The position numbers and the translations under genes were made by a program. Below are positions 11,450 through 19,907 of a stretch of 64,000 nucleotides of DNA, piece after piece (the first letter of the stretch is position 1; each line of letters opens with the position of its first letter). The notes below the pieces were generated by a model. It had not been told where the DNA came from. It did not search any database and saw nothing but the letters and a program-made list of their open reading frames with translations. Source of the DNA: Acidianus infernus (lineage in GTDB: Archaea; Thermoproteota; Thermoprotei_A; Sulfolobales; Sulfolobaceae); assembly GCF_009729545.1 (NCBI RefSeq), contig NZ_WFIY01000004.1, positions 532,001 to 596,000 of the forward strand, written 5' to 3'.

Positions 11450-11815
11450 GTGCTTGAACTAGAGAAAGCAGAAGACGTAAAAGAATTAGCTTTAAGAATT
11501 AATGAAGAGACTAATATGGGAATTGATCTAAATAAGATAGTTTTCTTGCGAAGCAAGAATTCTAAGACTACGGCAATAGCTAGAACATTAACTTTGCCCC
11601 CTCAGTGGAGATATGTTCTTGGAGATAATGTTTTATACATTATTGAAGTAGTTTCAGAGAAATACGATAAATTAGAGTGTAGTGATAAGGTTTTTGTAAT
11701 AACCCACGAGCTTATGCACATTCCAAGAACTATGAAAGGTTTAAGGAATCATAATTATAAAGGATTTAAACAGATAAGGAAAATTAGCAAAGAATTAGCA
11801 AAAGTGTTATGCTAA
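11450..11815 (+). CDS. Putative metallopeptidase-like protein
   Basis: 121 aa. The motif VITHELMHIPRTM contains HExxH (HELMH), a zinc metallopeptidase site, within a small protein; the third ligand could be the His of GLRNHNYKGF downstream. Similar short proteins in archaea and phages are annotated as putative metallopeptidases. No signal peptide, so probably cytoplasmic. The start is the GTG at 11450, about 15-20 nt behind TTTTTATAAATA. The stop overlaps the end of the convergent ATPase gene by 9 bp. The substrate is unknown. Confidence 0.7.
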   Translation: MLELEKAEDVKELALRINEETNMGIDLNKIVFLRSKNSKTTAIARTLTLPPQWRYVLGDNVLYIIEVVSEKYDKLECSDKVFVITHELMHIPRTMKGLRNHNYKGFKQIRKISKELAKVLC

Positions 11816-12532
11816 GTTCTCAGCTAATTGAGTATCTGCTAAGTCCTCTTCATACTTCTTTATTCTTACCTTTTCGACCCTACCGTTCATGTAAAATAAA
11901 GCCTCCCCTACATCTAAAGATTTAACTACGTCTGCAACTTCTTTTGTTTTTAAAGGTAAAATCTCTCTATACACTTTGAGGTCAACAGGGTGAACTACCT
12001 TATGAAGGAAATAAACTTCGCTCTGAGTTAAAACGTCTTTATTTACCCTAGCAGACCTTTGGCTAATCATTATCATTCCAATTCCTCTCTTTCTCCCCCT
12101 TAACGCAAACCTAGTAATTTCTTCACTTATTTTAGTCCTTTCACCTTGAGGTATGAATTCGTGAGCCTCTTCTAGAACTAGAAAAACGTTAGTCCTATAA
12201 ACCTTTGATAAATTCCAGAACGAGTCAAGGAACTTAAAAAGAAAATTAAAAGCCTCATCACTCCATTCATTCATATCAATTATTACTGACCTCTTCCTTT
12301 CTAGCACATCTTTTACTACAAACTCTGGATCTAGGTTAAAATCCTCTATCCTTAATGCGTCTTGGAAATCATATTCGCCATCTGGATCAATAACAACTAT
12401 TGGAAATCCCTCTTTAATGAGCTCTTTACCCAAAATTTTTGCAGTATTAGATTTTCCTGAACCTCTTATGCCAAGTATTGCTATGCATTTTCTTACCAAT
12501 TCTGAAGAATTTAGAGGAAATCCTAAATCCAT
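11807..12532 (-). CDS. HerA/DUF87-type P-loop ATPase, short form
   Basis: 241 aa. Walker A is GIRGSGKSNTAK near residue 22, with DPDGEYDFQ after strand 2, Walker B VFLVLEEAHEFIP near residue 120, and a sensor/Arg-rich stretch RFALRGRKRGIGMIMISQRSARV, all as in the HerA/FtsK branch. It is about half the size of true HerA and lacks the N-terminal HAS-barrel, so it is a stand-alone motor domain. Such proteins pump DNA or act with nucleases. No nuclease is adjacent here; the nearest gene is the metallopeptidase-like one, which converges and overlaps by 9 bp. The function is open. Confidence 0.82.
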   Translation of the reverse strand: MDLGFPLNSSELVRKCIAILGIRGSGKSNTAKILGKELIKEGFPIVVIDPDGEYDFQDALRIEDFNLDPEFVVKDVLERKRSVIIDMNEWSDEAFNFLFKFLDSFWNLSKVYRTNVFLVLEEAHEFIPQGERTKISEEITRFALRGRKRGIGMIMISQRSARVNKDVLTQSEVYFLHKVVHPVDLKVYREILPLKTKEVADVVKSLDVGEALFYMNGRVEKVRIKKYEEDLADTQLAENLA

Positions 12533-12716
12533 AATTTAACGTTAATGGACGAGGATTAAAAACCAAAACACTATATATTACAATTTTCTTTCTCATTTTT
12601 ATCGTTAATATCAATTTTTATAAAACTAAACTTATACGAATATCTATTTAATATTCTAAGAAGTTCGTATAATAAGCAAAATATTTAAAATGCGGAATAA
12701 TACTATTTAATTTGAG

Positions 12717-12950
12717 ATGTCAATGGTTAAGATTTATAAAAAGGTAGACCTAACCGGAACATCTTGTGCAGGACCAATAGGAGAATTGATGGGATTAATG
12801 GACGAAATAAAGCAAGGCGAGGCAGTAGAGGCTTTACTCAAAGACGAGGATACAAAAAACATGGTTATAAGCTGGGCAAAAAGTGTAGGATTGAAAATAT
12901 TTGAAGAGAGAAAAGAAGGAAATAATTTCGTAGTGGTGGTTGGAAAATGA
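12717..12950 (+). CDS. tusA: TusA-family sulfur carrier
   Basis: 77 aa. TusA proteins carry sulfane sulfur on a conserved Cys. The fold is recognised from VDLTGTSCAGPIGELMGLM (the normal CPxP is CAGP here), GEAVEALLKDEDT and ISWAKSVGLKIFEERKEGNNFVVVV. The active Cys is at residue 17. The stop TGA overlaps the ATG of the SQR-like gene (ATGA), so the two are translationally coupled. In Sulfolobales such carriers deliver sulfur within the dissimilatory sulfur pathway. Confidence 0.82.
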   Translation: MSMVKIYKKVDLTGTSCAGPIGELMGLMDEIKQGEAVEALLKDEDTKNMVISWAKSVGLKIFEERKEGNNFVVVVGK

Positions 12951-14089
12951 AGAGAATAATAATTGCAGGCGGAGGAATAGCCGGAACCATTGTCGCAAAT
13001 AGGTTAGCAAGACAATTATCGCCAGAGCTTGAGAAAGGAGAAGTAGAAATTATAGTAATAAATGCCTCGGATAGACATATTTATCAACCCGGCCAACTTC
13101 TAATTCCTTTCGGAGTTACAGATACGGGGGAAATAATTAGAGACGAAAAAGAATTACTTGATCCAAAGATAAGATTAATAATAAAGGAAATTAGTAAAAT
13201 AGACGTTCAAAACCATTCCGTAATAACTGCAGACGGAACTGCATACAATTATGATGAACTAGTAATAGCCACTGGGTCACATTTGCAGTGGGATGAAGTA
13301 CCAGGCTATAGGGCGGTTTACTCACCGTGGGATTTAGAAAGTGCACAAAAATTGAGGGAAGTTTTACAATCCTTCACGGGAGGAACTGTAGTAATTAACG
13401 TGGCAAAATTGCCTCACAAATGCCCAGTTGCACCTATGGAATTGACTTTAATGCTTGACGACTACTTAAGGAGAAGAGGATTAAGAGAAAAGACTGAAAT
13501 AATATATACTTACCCAGTCCCGGGAGTTTTCGGAATAAAAACTACAAATGACGTGATGATAAAAATATTTGAGCAAAGAGGAATAAAAGTAATATCTCCA
13601 TTCAACGTAACCAGAGTTAACCCAGAAGAGAAAACAATAGAATCCCAAGAAGGTGAAAAAATAAAATTTGACCTAGCATTAGGAGTTCCACCTCATAAAG
13701 GTGCTAAAGTGATAGAAGATTCTGGTATTGGTGATAGAAGAAACTGGGTTCCTACTGATAAATTCACTCTTAGAATGAAGGATCATTCAGACGTTTACGT
13801 AATAGGTGACACAACTGATTTGCCAATTTCAAAGGCAGGATCAACTGCAGATTTTGAGTCTTACGTAGTTGCAGGAAATATAGTTAATGACATAAGAGGA
13901 AATAATTCTACAAAACTGTTTGACGGTTCGGTATTTTGCTACATTGCTACTGGATTAGACTCAGGAACGTACATAAGGTTTAATTATAACTATCCTCCAG
14001 TGCCTCCTCCTCCATCATATGTCCATTGGTGGGGGAAGTTACTTTACAATAAATTATACTGGACAGTAACTGCAAAAGCTATAGTATGA
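12947..14089 (+). CDS. SQR-like FAD-dependent oxidoreductase
   Basis: 380 aa. An N-terminal dinucleotide-binding GGGIAGTIVAN motif, a central ELVIATGSH strand and a C-terminal VYVIGDTTDLP FAD motif place it in the sulfide:quinone reductase/flavocytochrome c group. Cys159 (HKCPVAPME) and Cys331 (VFCYIATG) are in the places of the two redox cysteines; the third, N-terminal cysteine of classical SQR is missing (SHLQWDEV). The C-terminus is Tyr/Pro-rich (NYNYPPVPPPPSYVHWW) and may contact the membrane. It lies between a TusA-like carrier and a DUF1641 protein, a known Sulfolobales trio, so its acceptor or donor may be a persulfide on the carrier rather than free sulfide. Confidence 0.85.
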   Translation: MKRIIIAGGGIAGTIVANRLARQLSPELEKGEVEIIVINASDRHIYQPGQLLIPFGVTDTGEIIRDEKELLDPKIRLIIKEISKIDVQNHSVITADGTAYNYDELVIATGSHLQWDEVPGYRAVYSPWDLESAQKLREVLQSFTGGTVVINVAKLPHKCPVAPMELTLMLDDYLRRRGLREKTEIIYTYPVPGVFGIKTTNDVMIKIFEQRGIKVISPFNVTRVNPEEKTIESQEGEKIKFDLALGVPPHKGAKVIEDSGIGDRRNWVPTDKFTLRMKDHSDVYVIGDTTDLPISKAGSTADFESYVVAGNIVNDIRGNNSTKLFDGSVFCYIATGLDSGTYIRFNYNYPPVPPPPSYVHWWGKLLYNKLYWTVTAKAIV

Positions 14090-14090
14090 G

Positions 14091-14780
14091 GTGATGAAGA
14101 CGGCTGCAGTGGAAAAAATAACTTCTAAAATAGATGAGAAGAAGGCTGAGGAACTTTCTAAGTTTTTAGATTATTTACCCACAATTAACGATTTCTTGGA
14201 AAAAATTAAGGAATTAAAGGAGAGCGGAGCTTTAGATGCAATAATAAACTTTTCTTATGCAATAAAATCGCTAAAAGACGCATTAAATGACGATTCTATT
14301 CAGAATTTAGGTAATATGCTATCTACATTCATGGCACTCTTATCCACCACTAGCGAGCACACCAATGATGTTAATCAAATAATTAACCAAGCAAACACTA
14401 TTAGCTATACAATAACAAAGCTAAAAGAACTAAAGGAAAGTGGAGCATTCGACGTATTGGTTAATTTTGCCTATGCACTAAAGAGCTTAAGAGATGCACT
14501 AACTGATGATGCAATAACAAATATAGGCACTACATTATCTTTACTTTTAGATTTCTTGCCTAGAGCCCAAGAGTTCTTAAATTATGCATTAAATCCGTCA
14601 ATATTAAAAATAATAAAAGCATTAAGCAGCGATGAAGCAACTAAATTGCTTGCCAATCCTCCTAAGGTTACTTTAGGAGGGATAGTGAAACAAATGACGG
14701 ACGATGACGTACAAAAAGGAATAGGCGTATTATTCACAATAGCTAAAATTATAGGTAAGAGTTATTCTCAACAAAAATAA
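14091..14780 (+). CDS. DUF1641 protein with internal duplication
   Basis: 229 aa, all helical. DUF1641 proteins occur next to SQR-like or formate dehydrogenase-like genes; their role is unknown. Two copies of a roughly 45-residue unit are visible: LKESGALDAIINFSYAIKSL and LKESGAFDVLVNFAYALKSL, each followed by DAL-D-x4-N(L/I)G. The gene follows the SQR-like stop by 1 bp; start is GTG at 14091 or ATG at 14094, within GAGGTGATG. The tight coupling suggests it forms a complex with the SQR-like protein, perhaps as a membrane or quinone adaptor. That is inference. Confidence 0.82.
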   Translation: MMKTAAVEKITSKIDEKKAEELSKFLDYLPTINDFLEKIKELKESGALDAIINFSYAIKSLKDALNDDSIQNLGNMLSTFMALLSTTSEHTNDVNQIINQANTISYTITKLKELKESGAFDVLVNFAYALKSLRDALTDDAITNIGTTLSLLLDFLPRAQEFLNYALNPSILKIIKALSSDEATKLLANPPKVTLGGIVKQMTDDDVQKGIGVLFTIAKIIGKSYSQQK

Positions 14781-14835
14781 ATACAAAAATAATAAAAATA
14801 ATTTATTTTCTATTAGTTTTTTATGGCTTATTGCT

Positions 14836-15021
14836 TTATTTCTTCTCTAATTTCTCTAGTAGTTCTTTTGGTGCGTCTTTTTCGCTAACTGCTCCCCTAC
14901 CAGTCTTACCGTTGTCGTCGTAGGTAAACGATATCATTTTGCCAACTCTCCAAACCTTCTTTATCTTCGAAATATCTACTTCCTTCTCCTCTCCCTTATA
15001 CTTGAACTTTACAGTAGTCAT
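14836..15021 (-). CDS. Sul7d chromatin protein (Sso7d/Sac7d family), copy 1
   Basis: 61 aa, the normal length. An abundant, heat-stable minor-groove DNA-binding protein that bends and protects DNA. The core KVKFKYKGEEKEVD-type start, KIKKVWRVGKM with the intercalating Val/Met and DNA-contact Trp, and GKTGRGAVSEKDAPKELL are diagnostic. The start codon is the ATG at 15021. Its coding DNA is identical to copy 2 at 41296-41478 over 162 bp and differs only at the two ends (Thr-Val against Ala-Thr-Lys at the N-terminus; LEKK against LK at the C-terminus). Confidence 0.96.
   Translation of the reverse strand: MTTVKFKYKGEEKEVDISKIKKVWRVGKMISFTYDDNGKTGRGAVSEKDAPKELLEKLEKK
14851..15012 (-). repeat. 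162-bp exact repeat, copy 1 (within Sul7d gene)
   Basis: Every base from 14851 to 15012 matches 41305-41466. The flanking sequences on both sides are unrelated. The repeat covers most of the Sul7d coding region including all synonymous positions. Confidence 0.95.
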
Positions 15022-15208
15022 GTGAGATTACTTTGCGTCATTCCTTAAAAACTTTTTGGCGATATTAGGGAAATTTCTCACAAGATTATCTTAACTCTTT
15101 CCCTAAAACCTTCTTATCCCTATCTACCTTGACGTTTAAGGTAACGTAAAATTTTCTGACATTACAGAAATGCGAAAAATTTGATAATCCAACGATATAG
15201 ATTTCCTA

Positions 15209-16066
15209 GTGGAATGCAGAACAGAAAAGTGCGAGAAAATTATGAAATTCTTAGAGAGAAAAGAAGGAACATTACAACTAATAAATAATGCTCCTAAGGC
15301 TTACCCAGGATTTAAGAATTACGTAAGGAAAAAGATTGAGGAAGAGGAAAAATTATTGAAAGGAGTGCTATTTGCGGAAGATATCATTTCAGCAATGCAC
15401 AGTGGATATAAAAATGCATTAGCCGGCTATTTAAGATCTGCGGAAGAGAGCAACAGATTTATAATTGAAAGAGCTTCATTATCAATATTTGTATCCGCAA
15501 CAGAGGAGAAATACTTAGAACTTCTAAAGGAAAGACAATGGCACGTATTAGTTGACGAAGGTTACATTATAAGGGCTGCAAGTGAAGGAATTGGAAGGAT
15601 AAAGAAAGCCACAGGAAGAACGCTAAAACTAAATAAATACTCAGTTTACCTCATGGGTGCTCCTGTTTGTAGAAAACATTTGAAGTTCCAAAAATACTCA
15701 ATGAGCATAGATGAGTTAGAGGATAAATTAAGAGTGAGGATATCTGCAAAATGTAAATTCTGTCATAGGCAGGCCGATTATTTTACTTTAGCCATGCCAA
15801 AGGCTAGCGCACTAATAGGCTTGGCAGAATACATAACAGGGAAGAGTACAACAAATTTAATGAGAATTTATGCTAATATTTCTAGGGTAATTCATCCTTA
15901 CGGGTTTACCGACTTAGATAAGGATAAAGTGTTCACTCTATGGGCTAGGGATTTCTTAAACATTATTTCTGAGGTTAATAATCTCTTTAACCTTGTCGAC
16001 AATAGCAGAGGCAGCGGTAACAACGGGAAGCTTACCGGAAAGCTTATCAAGAATGGGAAGAGTTGA
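15209..16066 (+). CDS. Conserved archaeal protein of unknown function with Cys/His cluster
   Basis: 285 aa, not recognised. Mostly helical. Near residues 153-190 it has VCRKHLKF...ISAKCKFCHRQADYF, a possible zinc site (C-x3-H plus C-x2-C-H). The start GTG at 15209 gives MECRTEKCEKIM; an in-frame ATG at 15242 is an alternative. The last 37 codons overlap the 3' end of the convergent gene at 15956-16591 by 111 bp; the tail there is low-complexity (SRGSGNNGKLTGKL), suggesting the original stop was lost and translation runs on into antisense sequence. Confidence 0.65.
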   Translation: MECRTEKCEKIMKFLERKEGTLQLINNAPKAYPGFKNYVRKKIEEEEKLLKGVLFAEDIISAMHSGYKNALAGYLRSAEESNRFIIERASLSIFVSATEEKYLELLKERQWHVLVDEGYIIRAASEGIGRIKKATGRTLKLNKYSVYLMGAPVCRKHLKFQKYSMSIDELEDKLRVRISAKCKFCHRQADYFTLAMPKASALIGLAEYITGKSTTNLMRIYANISRVIHPYGFTDLDKDKVFTLWARDFLNIISEVNNLFNLVDNSRGSGNNGKLTGKLIKNGKS

Positions 16067-16591
16067 AAGAATCGTACAAGCAACATAAATAGCGTCTGCA
16101 TAAGATTCTTGGGCAACTTTAACTGCATTTATAACTAGTTCGTGAGGAGTTGAAGCTATTGCATGTCCTCCAGTTCTACCTAAGGCTATTGAGCCAACTA
16201 CTTGAAATCCAAAGCCTTGAATCCATTTTATTTCATAATCATGCCTTCTCTGATTATAGGGAGTTACTACATAAACTTTCTTTGCTCCCAATTCTCTTAA
16301 CCTATCTATTATAGCTTCAGTTGAGATAACTACTGGCTTTGAAAAGAACTTCTTTAACCTATTCATCCCATCTCTGTAAAATACTCCGTAAGACCTTGCA
16401 TAAACTATCACATCGCCTTTCTCGACTTCATTCTTTATTATAGATAATTCCTTATACATTCTTTCTTGTTCGTCTTTTCTAATTCCGTGACCTGGATAAT
16501 ATTTCATGTAAAATACTTTAACGTCGTTAAATACCAGTTTAATATCGTTAGGCAAGGTAGGGTTTTCCTCAGAAAGTATTAAAGATATCAT
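15956..16591 (-). CDS. Asp/Glu racemase superfamily protein (maleate isomerase / arylmalonate decarboxylase type)
   Basis: 211 aa. The fold of aspartate/glutamate racemases is suggested by GAKKVYVVTPYNQRRHDYEIKWIQGFGFQVV, the typical conserved stretch of maleate cis-trans isomerases, followed by ADAIYVACTILSTLPILDKL, where the second catalytic Cys (VAC) sits before Thr. The C-terminal KLPVVTAASAIVDKVK is also typical. The first Cys expected in the N-terminal half (a Cys after a strand, usually near GDVIVYA) is not obvious, so a one-Cys enzyme or a non-racemase function is possible. The metabolic role is unknown. Confidence 0.75.
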   Translation of the reverse strand: MISLILSEENPTLPNDIKLVFNDVKVFYMKYYPGHGIRKDEQERMYKELSIIKNEVEKGDVIVYARSYGVFYRDGMNRLKKFFSKPVVISTEAIIDRLRELGAKKVYVVTPYNQRRHDYEIKWIQGFGFQVVGSIALGRTGGHAIASTPHELVINAVKVAQESYADAIYVACTILSTLPILDKLSGKLPVVTAASAIVDKVKEIINLRNNV

Positions 16592-16628
16592 ACAAAGAGG
16601 ATAAAATTTTCAGGAATAAAACAGTTCT

Positions 16629-17678
16629 GTGGACATTATTTTTATAAATCATAGAGATCCGTTTCACCCTAATGCTGGTGGTGCAGAAAACGTAATTTAT
16701 GAGATTGGGAAGAGGTTGAAAGAAGTTACTTGGCTATCAGAAAAAGTAAAAGGAAGACCGGATTCTGAGTATATAGATGGAATAAAAATAATTAGAAAAG
16801 GAAATAAGTTCACTTTACATTTTTACTCTCTGATTGAAGCTAAAAGACACGAAATAGTGATAGACAGTATAGCACATGCTGTACCTTTCTTCTCTTATCT
16901 AGTTAATGATAAGGCCGTAGCACTAGTTCACCACGTTCACCAAGATGTAGTAAAATTTGAACTAAATCCTATTTTAGCAGAAGCAGTAAGACTTGCAGAA
17001 AGAAGAATAAGGAACTATAAATATATTATCTCAGTATCTAACACTACAAAGCAGGATTTAATAAAAAAACTGGGAGTTGACGAAAATAAAATAACTGTAA
17101 TTTACAATGGAGTTGACCATAACAAGTTTAACCCTGGAATAAAGAGTGAAATTCCTATAGTTTTTTGGATAGGAAGGATGATGAAATACAAGAATCCTTT
17201 TGACGTAATAGAGATAAAGAGAAGAATAAAAAATAAGAAGAATGTAAAATTCATAGTTGCAGGAGGAGGAGAGCTCTCAAATGAATTTAGTAAAATAGCA
17301 AAAAAAGAAGGAATACAATACTTAGGAAAAATTGATGAGAAGACAAAGATCGAGTTATATAGGAAATCTTGGGTAATATTGTCTACCTCTTTCATAGAAG
17401 GCTGGGGAATGACCATAGTTGAAGGAAATGCTTGCGGAACTCCTGCAATTGCTTACTCCAGTGGCTCTTTACCGGAGATAATAAAGCAAGGAATTAACGG
17501 TTTTATTGTACCTTACAAAGACGTTAACATGATGGCAAAATACATTGATTATATAACAGAGGATGAAAACATTATGAAGGAGCTGTCTAGAAAAAGTTAT
17601 GAAGAATCGTTAAAATATGATTGGAATAAGACCGCAGAAGAATACAGAAAATACTTAGAAAACATTTATTATAGGTAA
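16629..17678 (+). CDS. Glycosyltransferase family 4
   Basis: 349 aa, GT-B fold. The N-terminus FINHRDPFHPNAGGAENVI is the usual acceptor-side glycine-rich loop of GT4. The C-terminal half has VFWIGRMMKYKNP, SFIEGWGMTIVEGNACGTPAIAY with the E-x7-E nucleotide-sugar motif, and INGFIVPYKD. It is full length. Start is the GTG at 16629. Genes on either side are unrelated (racemase-like and a small membrane protein), so the glycan it builds cannot be told. It is not especially similar to the GT4 enzyme at 701-1759. Confidence 0.88.
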   Translation: MDIIFINHRDPFHPNAGGAENVIYEIGKRLKEVTWLSEKVKGRPDSEYIDGIKIIRKGNKFTLHFYSLIEAKRHEIVIDSIAHAVPFFSYLVNDKAVALVHHVHQDVVKFELNPILAEAVRLAERRIRNYKYIISVSNTTKQDLIKKLGVDENKITVIYNGVDHNKFNPGIKSEIPIVFWIGRMMKYKNPFDVIEIKRRIKNKKNVKFIVAGGGELSNEFSKIAKKEGIQYLGKIDEKTKIELYRKSWVILSTSFIEGWGMTIVEGNACGTPAIAYSSGSLPEIIKQGINGFIVPYKDVNMMAKYIDYITEDENIMKELSRKSYEESLKYDWNKTAEEYRKYLENIYYR

Positions 17679-17681
17679 ACT

Positions 17682-18209
17682 TTATTGATCGCCATTAATG
17701 AAGAGCGTAACTTTGAATAATTTACCTTCTTTCTTTATAATATACCTCATTGTAAATCCTTCGCAACGTCTAGTAACTTCTACCTCATTCTCGCTATGAA
17801 AAGAATAAGTAGGCTCACTACATTGAGTAGCAATTTCATTTAATTTCTCGTTTATTTCGTCCTGATCTCTTGCATAGAATTCTATCTTGGCATTATTGCC
17901 TTCAAAAGTGGATCTTATCATTTTAGTTGATATAAAATATGCTACAAGAACTGCTAAGGCAGAATTAACTGCTGATGAAATTACCAATACTACTGGCAAT
18001 AAATTACCTAAAAGCGGAACATAAAGTACTTTAAAACCAAGTAAAATGTAAAACGCTGAGGCTATAGCTGAAGTTATTCCTACACTAATTATAGCTGAAG
18101 CTATTTTCCTTTCAATTGTACCTGAAATAAAACCTATTATTGCCCCGCCAACTAAAGGAAGCCACCAGGTAACTAGCGATACTGGTATTAAAATTTTTAT
18201 ACTCCTCAT
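17682..18209 (-). CDS. Membrane protein of unknown function
   Basis: 175 aa. About three transmembrane helices in the first 95 residues (VSLVTWWLPLVGGAIIGFISG, IISVGITSAIASAFYILLG, VVLVISSAVNSALAVLVAYF), then a soluble domain of about 80 residues with FEGNNAKIEFYARDQDEIN and two Cys. The N-terminal part, with glycines in the first helix (GGAIIGFISG), resembles small DUF5518-type membrane proteins; I am not certain. It converges with the glycosyltransferase, stops 3 bp apart. Confidence 0.6.
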   Translation of the reverse strand: MRSIKILIPVSLVTWWLPLVGGAIIGFISGTIERKIASAIISVGITSAIASAFYILLGFKVLYVPLLGNLLPVVLVISSAVNSALAVLVAYFISTKMIRSTFEGNNAKIEFYARDQDEINEKLNEIATQCSEPTYSFHSENEVEVTRRCEGFTMRYIIKKEGKLFKVTLFINGDQ

Positions 18210-18245
18210 CGTTAATACCTTTGTATTTATGATAATTAAATATTT

Positions 18246-19583
18246 CTAACCAGCTTCTAACCTTTTTATCGTATTCGGTATAAATCCATTAAGTGAAGTA
18301 AATCTCTCAACATTAACGTCCTTTAGCCTCATTACTACAACTTTTCCTAAAAGTCCTCCTAAATCAATAACAGTTCCAGGTTCGCTATCTACTGGAATTA
18401 CTCTAACTCCAAGAATCTTATTTAGGGTTATACCTAAAGAAAGCACATCCATAATCAATCCAATAACTTTATCCTTTCCTTGCTTTTTACTGACTCCTAC
18501 CATATCAATACCGCTGTTGCAAACAGAAGATAAAGCAAGCAATGTAAAGAAGTCAACATAACCTTCTAATGCTCTTTCAGCCATAATAGAATCTTCACTA
18601 ACCGGAATAAACGCCGAGCTTAATCCTCCTACATGGGAAGTCGCCATTGAACCGCCTTTTTTTATTGCATCCATTAGAATCGCTAATGCCGACAAACTTC
18701 CGTGCCCACCCATTCTCTCTATACCCATTGCCTCAATTATTCCTGCAACGCTGTCACCAACCTTGGGAGATGGGGCTAGAGAAAGATCTACAGAACCAAA
18801 AGGTACTCCCATCTCCTTAGAGACTGCCTTACCTATTAATTCACCAAGCCTACTTATTTTAAACGCGGACCTCTTTATTATATCATGTAACTCCTCAAGT
18901 GAGGAAGGGGAACTTCTCTTTATTGCGTTTTCAATTACTCCTGGTCCGCTTACAGCAACGTTTATCATCATATCTGGCATTCCAATGCCATGATGTGCAG
19001 ATGGGACAAAAGGGCTATCAGGAGGAGCATTAGATAGTATTGAGACCCTAGAGGATGCCTCAGGCTTCATATTAAAAATTTGATCAACGAACTTCTTTAC
19101 AGCGTCGGAATTTAATCCTGAGAAAGTTGATGCGGCATTTATCATTCCAGTTAGCCTTCTTGTAGAGTTCATAACTTCTGCCAGAGTGTTTATGATAGAT
19201 AAAGAGCCTTTAGTAAATCCTCTATCCGCAAATGCCGAGTAACCGCTTATATAATCTATTCCGTTTTTCTCTGCAAGTTCTTCAAGTTTTTCGCCTATTT
19301 TTATCCCGTTGCTTTCTCCAAGTACCTCTAGAAAGTACTGTACTGGAGAAACTGCAACTCTTTTTGTAACTATTTTTACTCCATATTTTTCACTCACTTT
19401 ATCTACAGAATATGAAAATTTTTCTAAGAGAGAATTGAGGGAATTAAATTTTTCCAAAGTTTTATTAATGTCGTCAGAAATGAATGGTAAAGTATTTACA
19501 CTTAACGTAACTGACCTTATATCTAAGTCCTCTTCACTTAGCATTCTCACAACTTCAATTATTTCATCTGCAGAATATTTCAT
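18246..19583 (-). CDS. UPF0210 / PFL-family protein
   Basis: 445 aa, the usual size for the UPF0210 (DUF711) family related to pyruvate formate-lyase structures. Recognisable blocks are IRSVTLSVNTLPFISDD near the N-terminus, NAPPDSPFVPSAHHGIGMPDMMINVAVSGPGV, and GMERMGGHGSLSALAILMDAIKKGGSMATSHVGGLSSAFIPVSED. No catalytic role is firmly known. It is paired, 1 bp apart, with an upstream ACT-domain protein (19585-19857), a pairing found in many bacteria and archaea. The ACT protein may sense a small ligand and regulate it. Confidence 0.9.
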   Translation of the reverse strand: MKYSADEIIEVVRMLSEEDLDIRSVTLSVNTLPFISDDINKTLEKFNSLNSLLEKFSYSVDKVSEKYGVKIVTKRVAVSPVQYFLEVLGESNGIKIGEKLEELAEKNGIDYISGYSAFADRGFTKGSLSIINTLAEVMNSTRRLTGMINAASTFSGLNSDAVKKFVDQIFNMKPEASSRVSILSNAPPDSPFVPSAHHGIGMPDMMINVAVSGPGVIENAIKRSSPSSLEELHDIIKRSAFKISRLGELIGKAVSKEMGVPFGSVDLSLAPSPKVGDSVAGIIEAMGIERMGGHGSLSALAILMDAIKKGGSMATSHVGGLSSAFIPVSEDSIMAERALEGYVDFFTLLALSSVCNSGIDMVGVSKKQGKDKVIGLIMDVLSLGITLNKILGVRVIPVDSEPGTVIDLGGLLGKVVVMRLKDVNVERFTSLNGFIPNTIKRLEAG

Positions 19584-19584
19584 T

Positions 19585-19857
19585 TTATATCCTCTCCATG
19601 TATTTAAAAACTTCCTCGTGATAAACTAGAACTTCAACATTAAGTTCTTTTCCCTTTTGCTGTAACTCTTTTCTAAGTTCTGACAAGGGAACTTTACTCT
19701 TTGATATATCTACAAGCATTATCATTGCAAATATTCCTCTTAATACGGTCTGTGAAATATCAACTATATTCACGTTCTCTTCAGCAAGTTTAGACGAAAT
19801 TCCTGCAACTATTCCAGGCTTATCTGCTCCTACAACGACTACAATAGCATTTTCCAT
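19585..19857 (-). CDS. ACT-domain protein (UPF0237)
   Basis: 90 aa, a single ACT domain: MENAIVVVVGADKPGIVAGISSKLAEENVNIVDISQTV is the ligand-binding beta-alpha-beta start with the GADKPGI loop, common in regulators that bind amino acids. It is the first gene of a two-gene operon with the UPF0210 protein. Confidence 0.9.
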   Translation of the reverse strand: MENAIVVVVGADKPGIVAGISSKLAEENVNIVDISQTVLRGIFAMIMLVDISKSKVPLSELRKELQQKGKELNVEVLVYHEEVFKYMERI

Positions 19858-19907
19858 ACACTGAAAGAAAAACTAGCATTTTTATACCTTGCTTTGCTAC
19901 TTAATTT

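Noticed and set aside
15898..16128. 76-codon minus-strand open frame, hydrophobic and Leu/Pro rich
   Set aside because: Lies within the tail overlap of two better genes and has no independent support.
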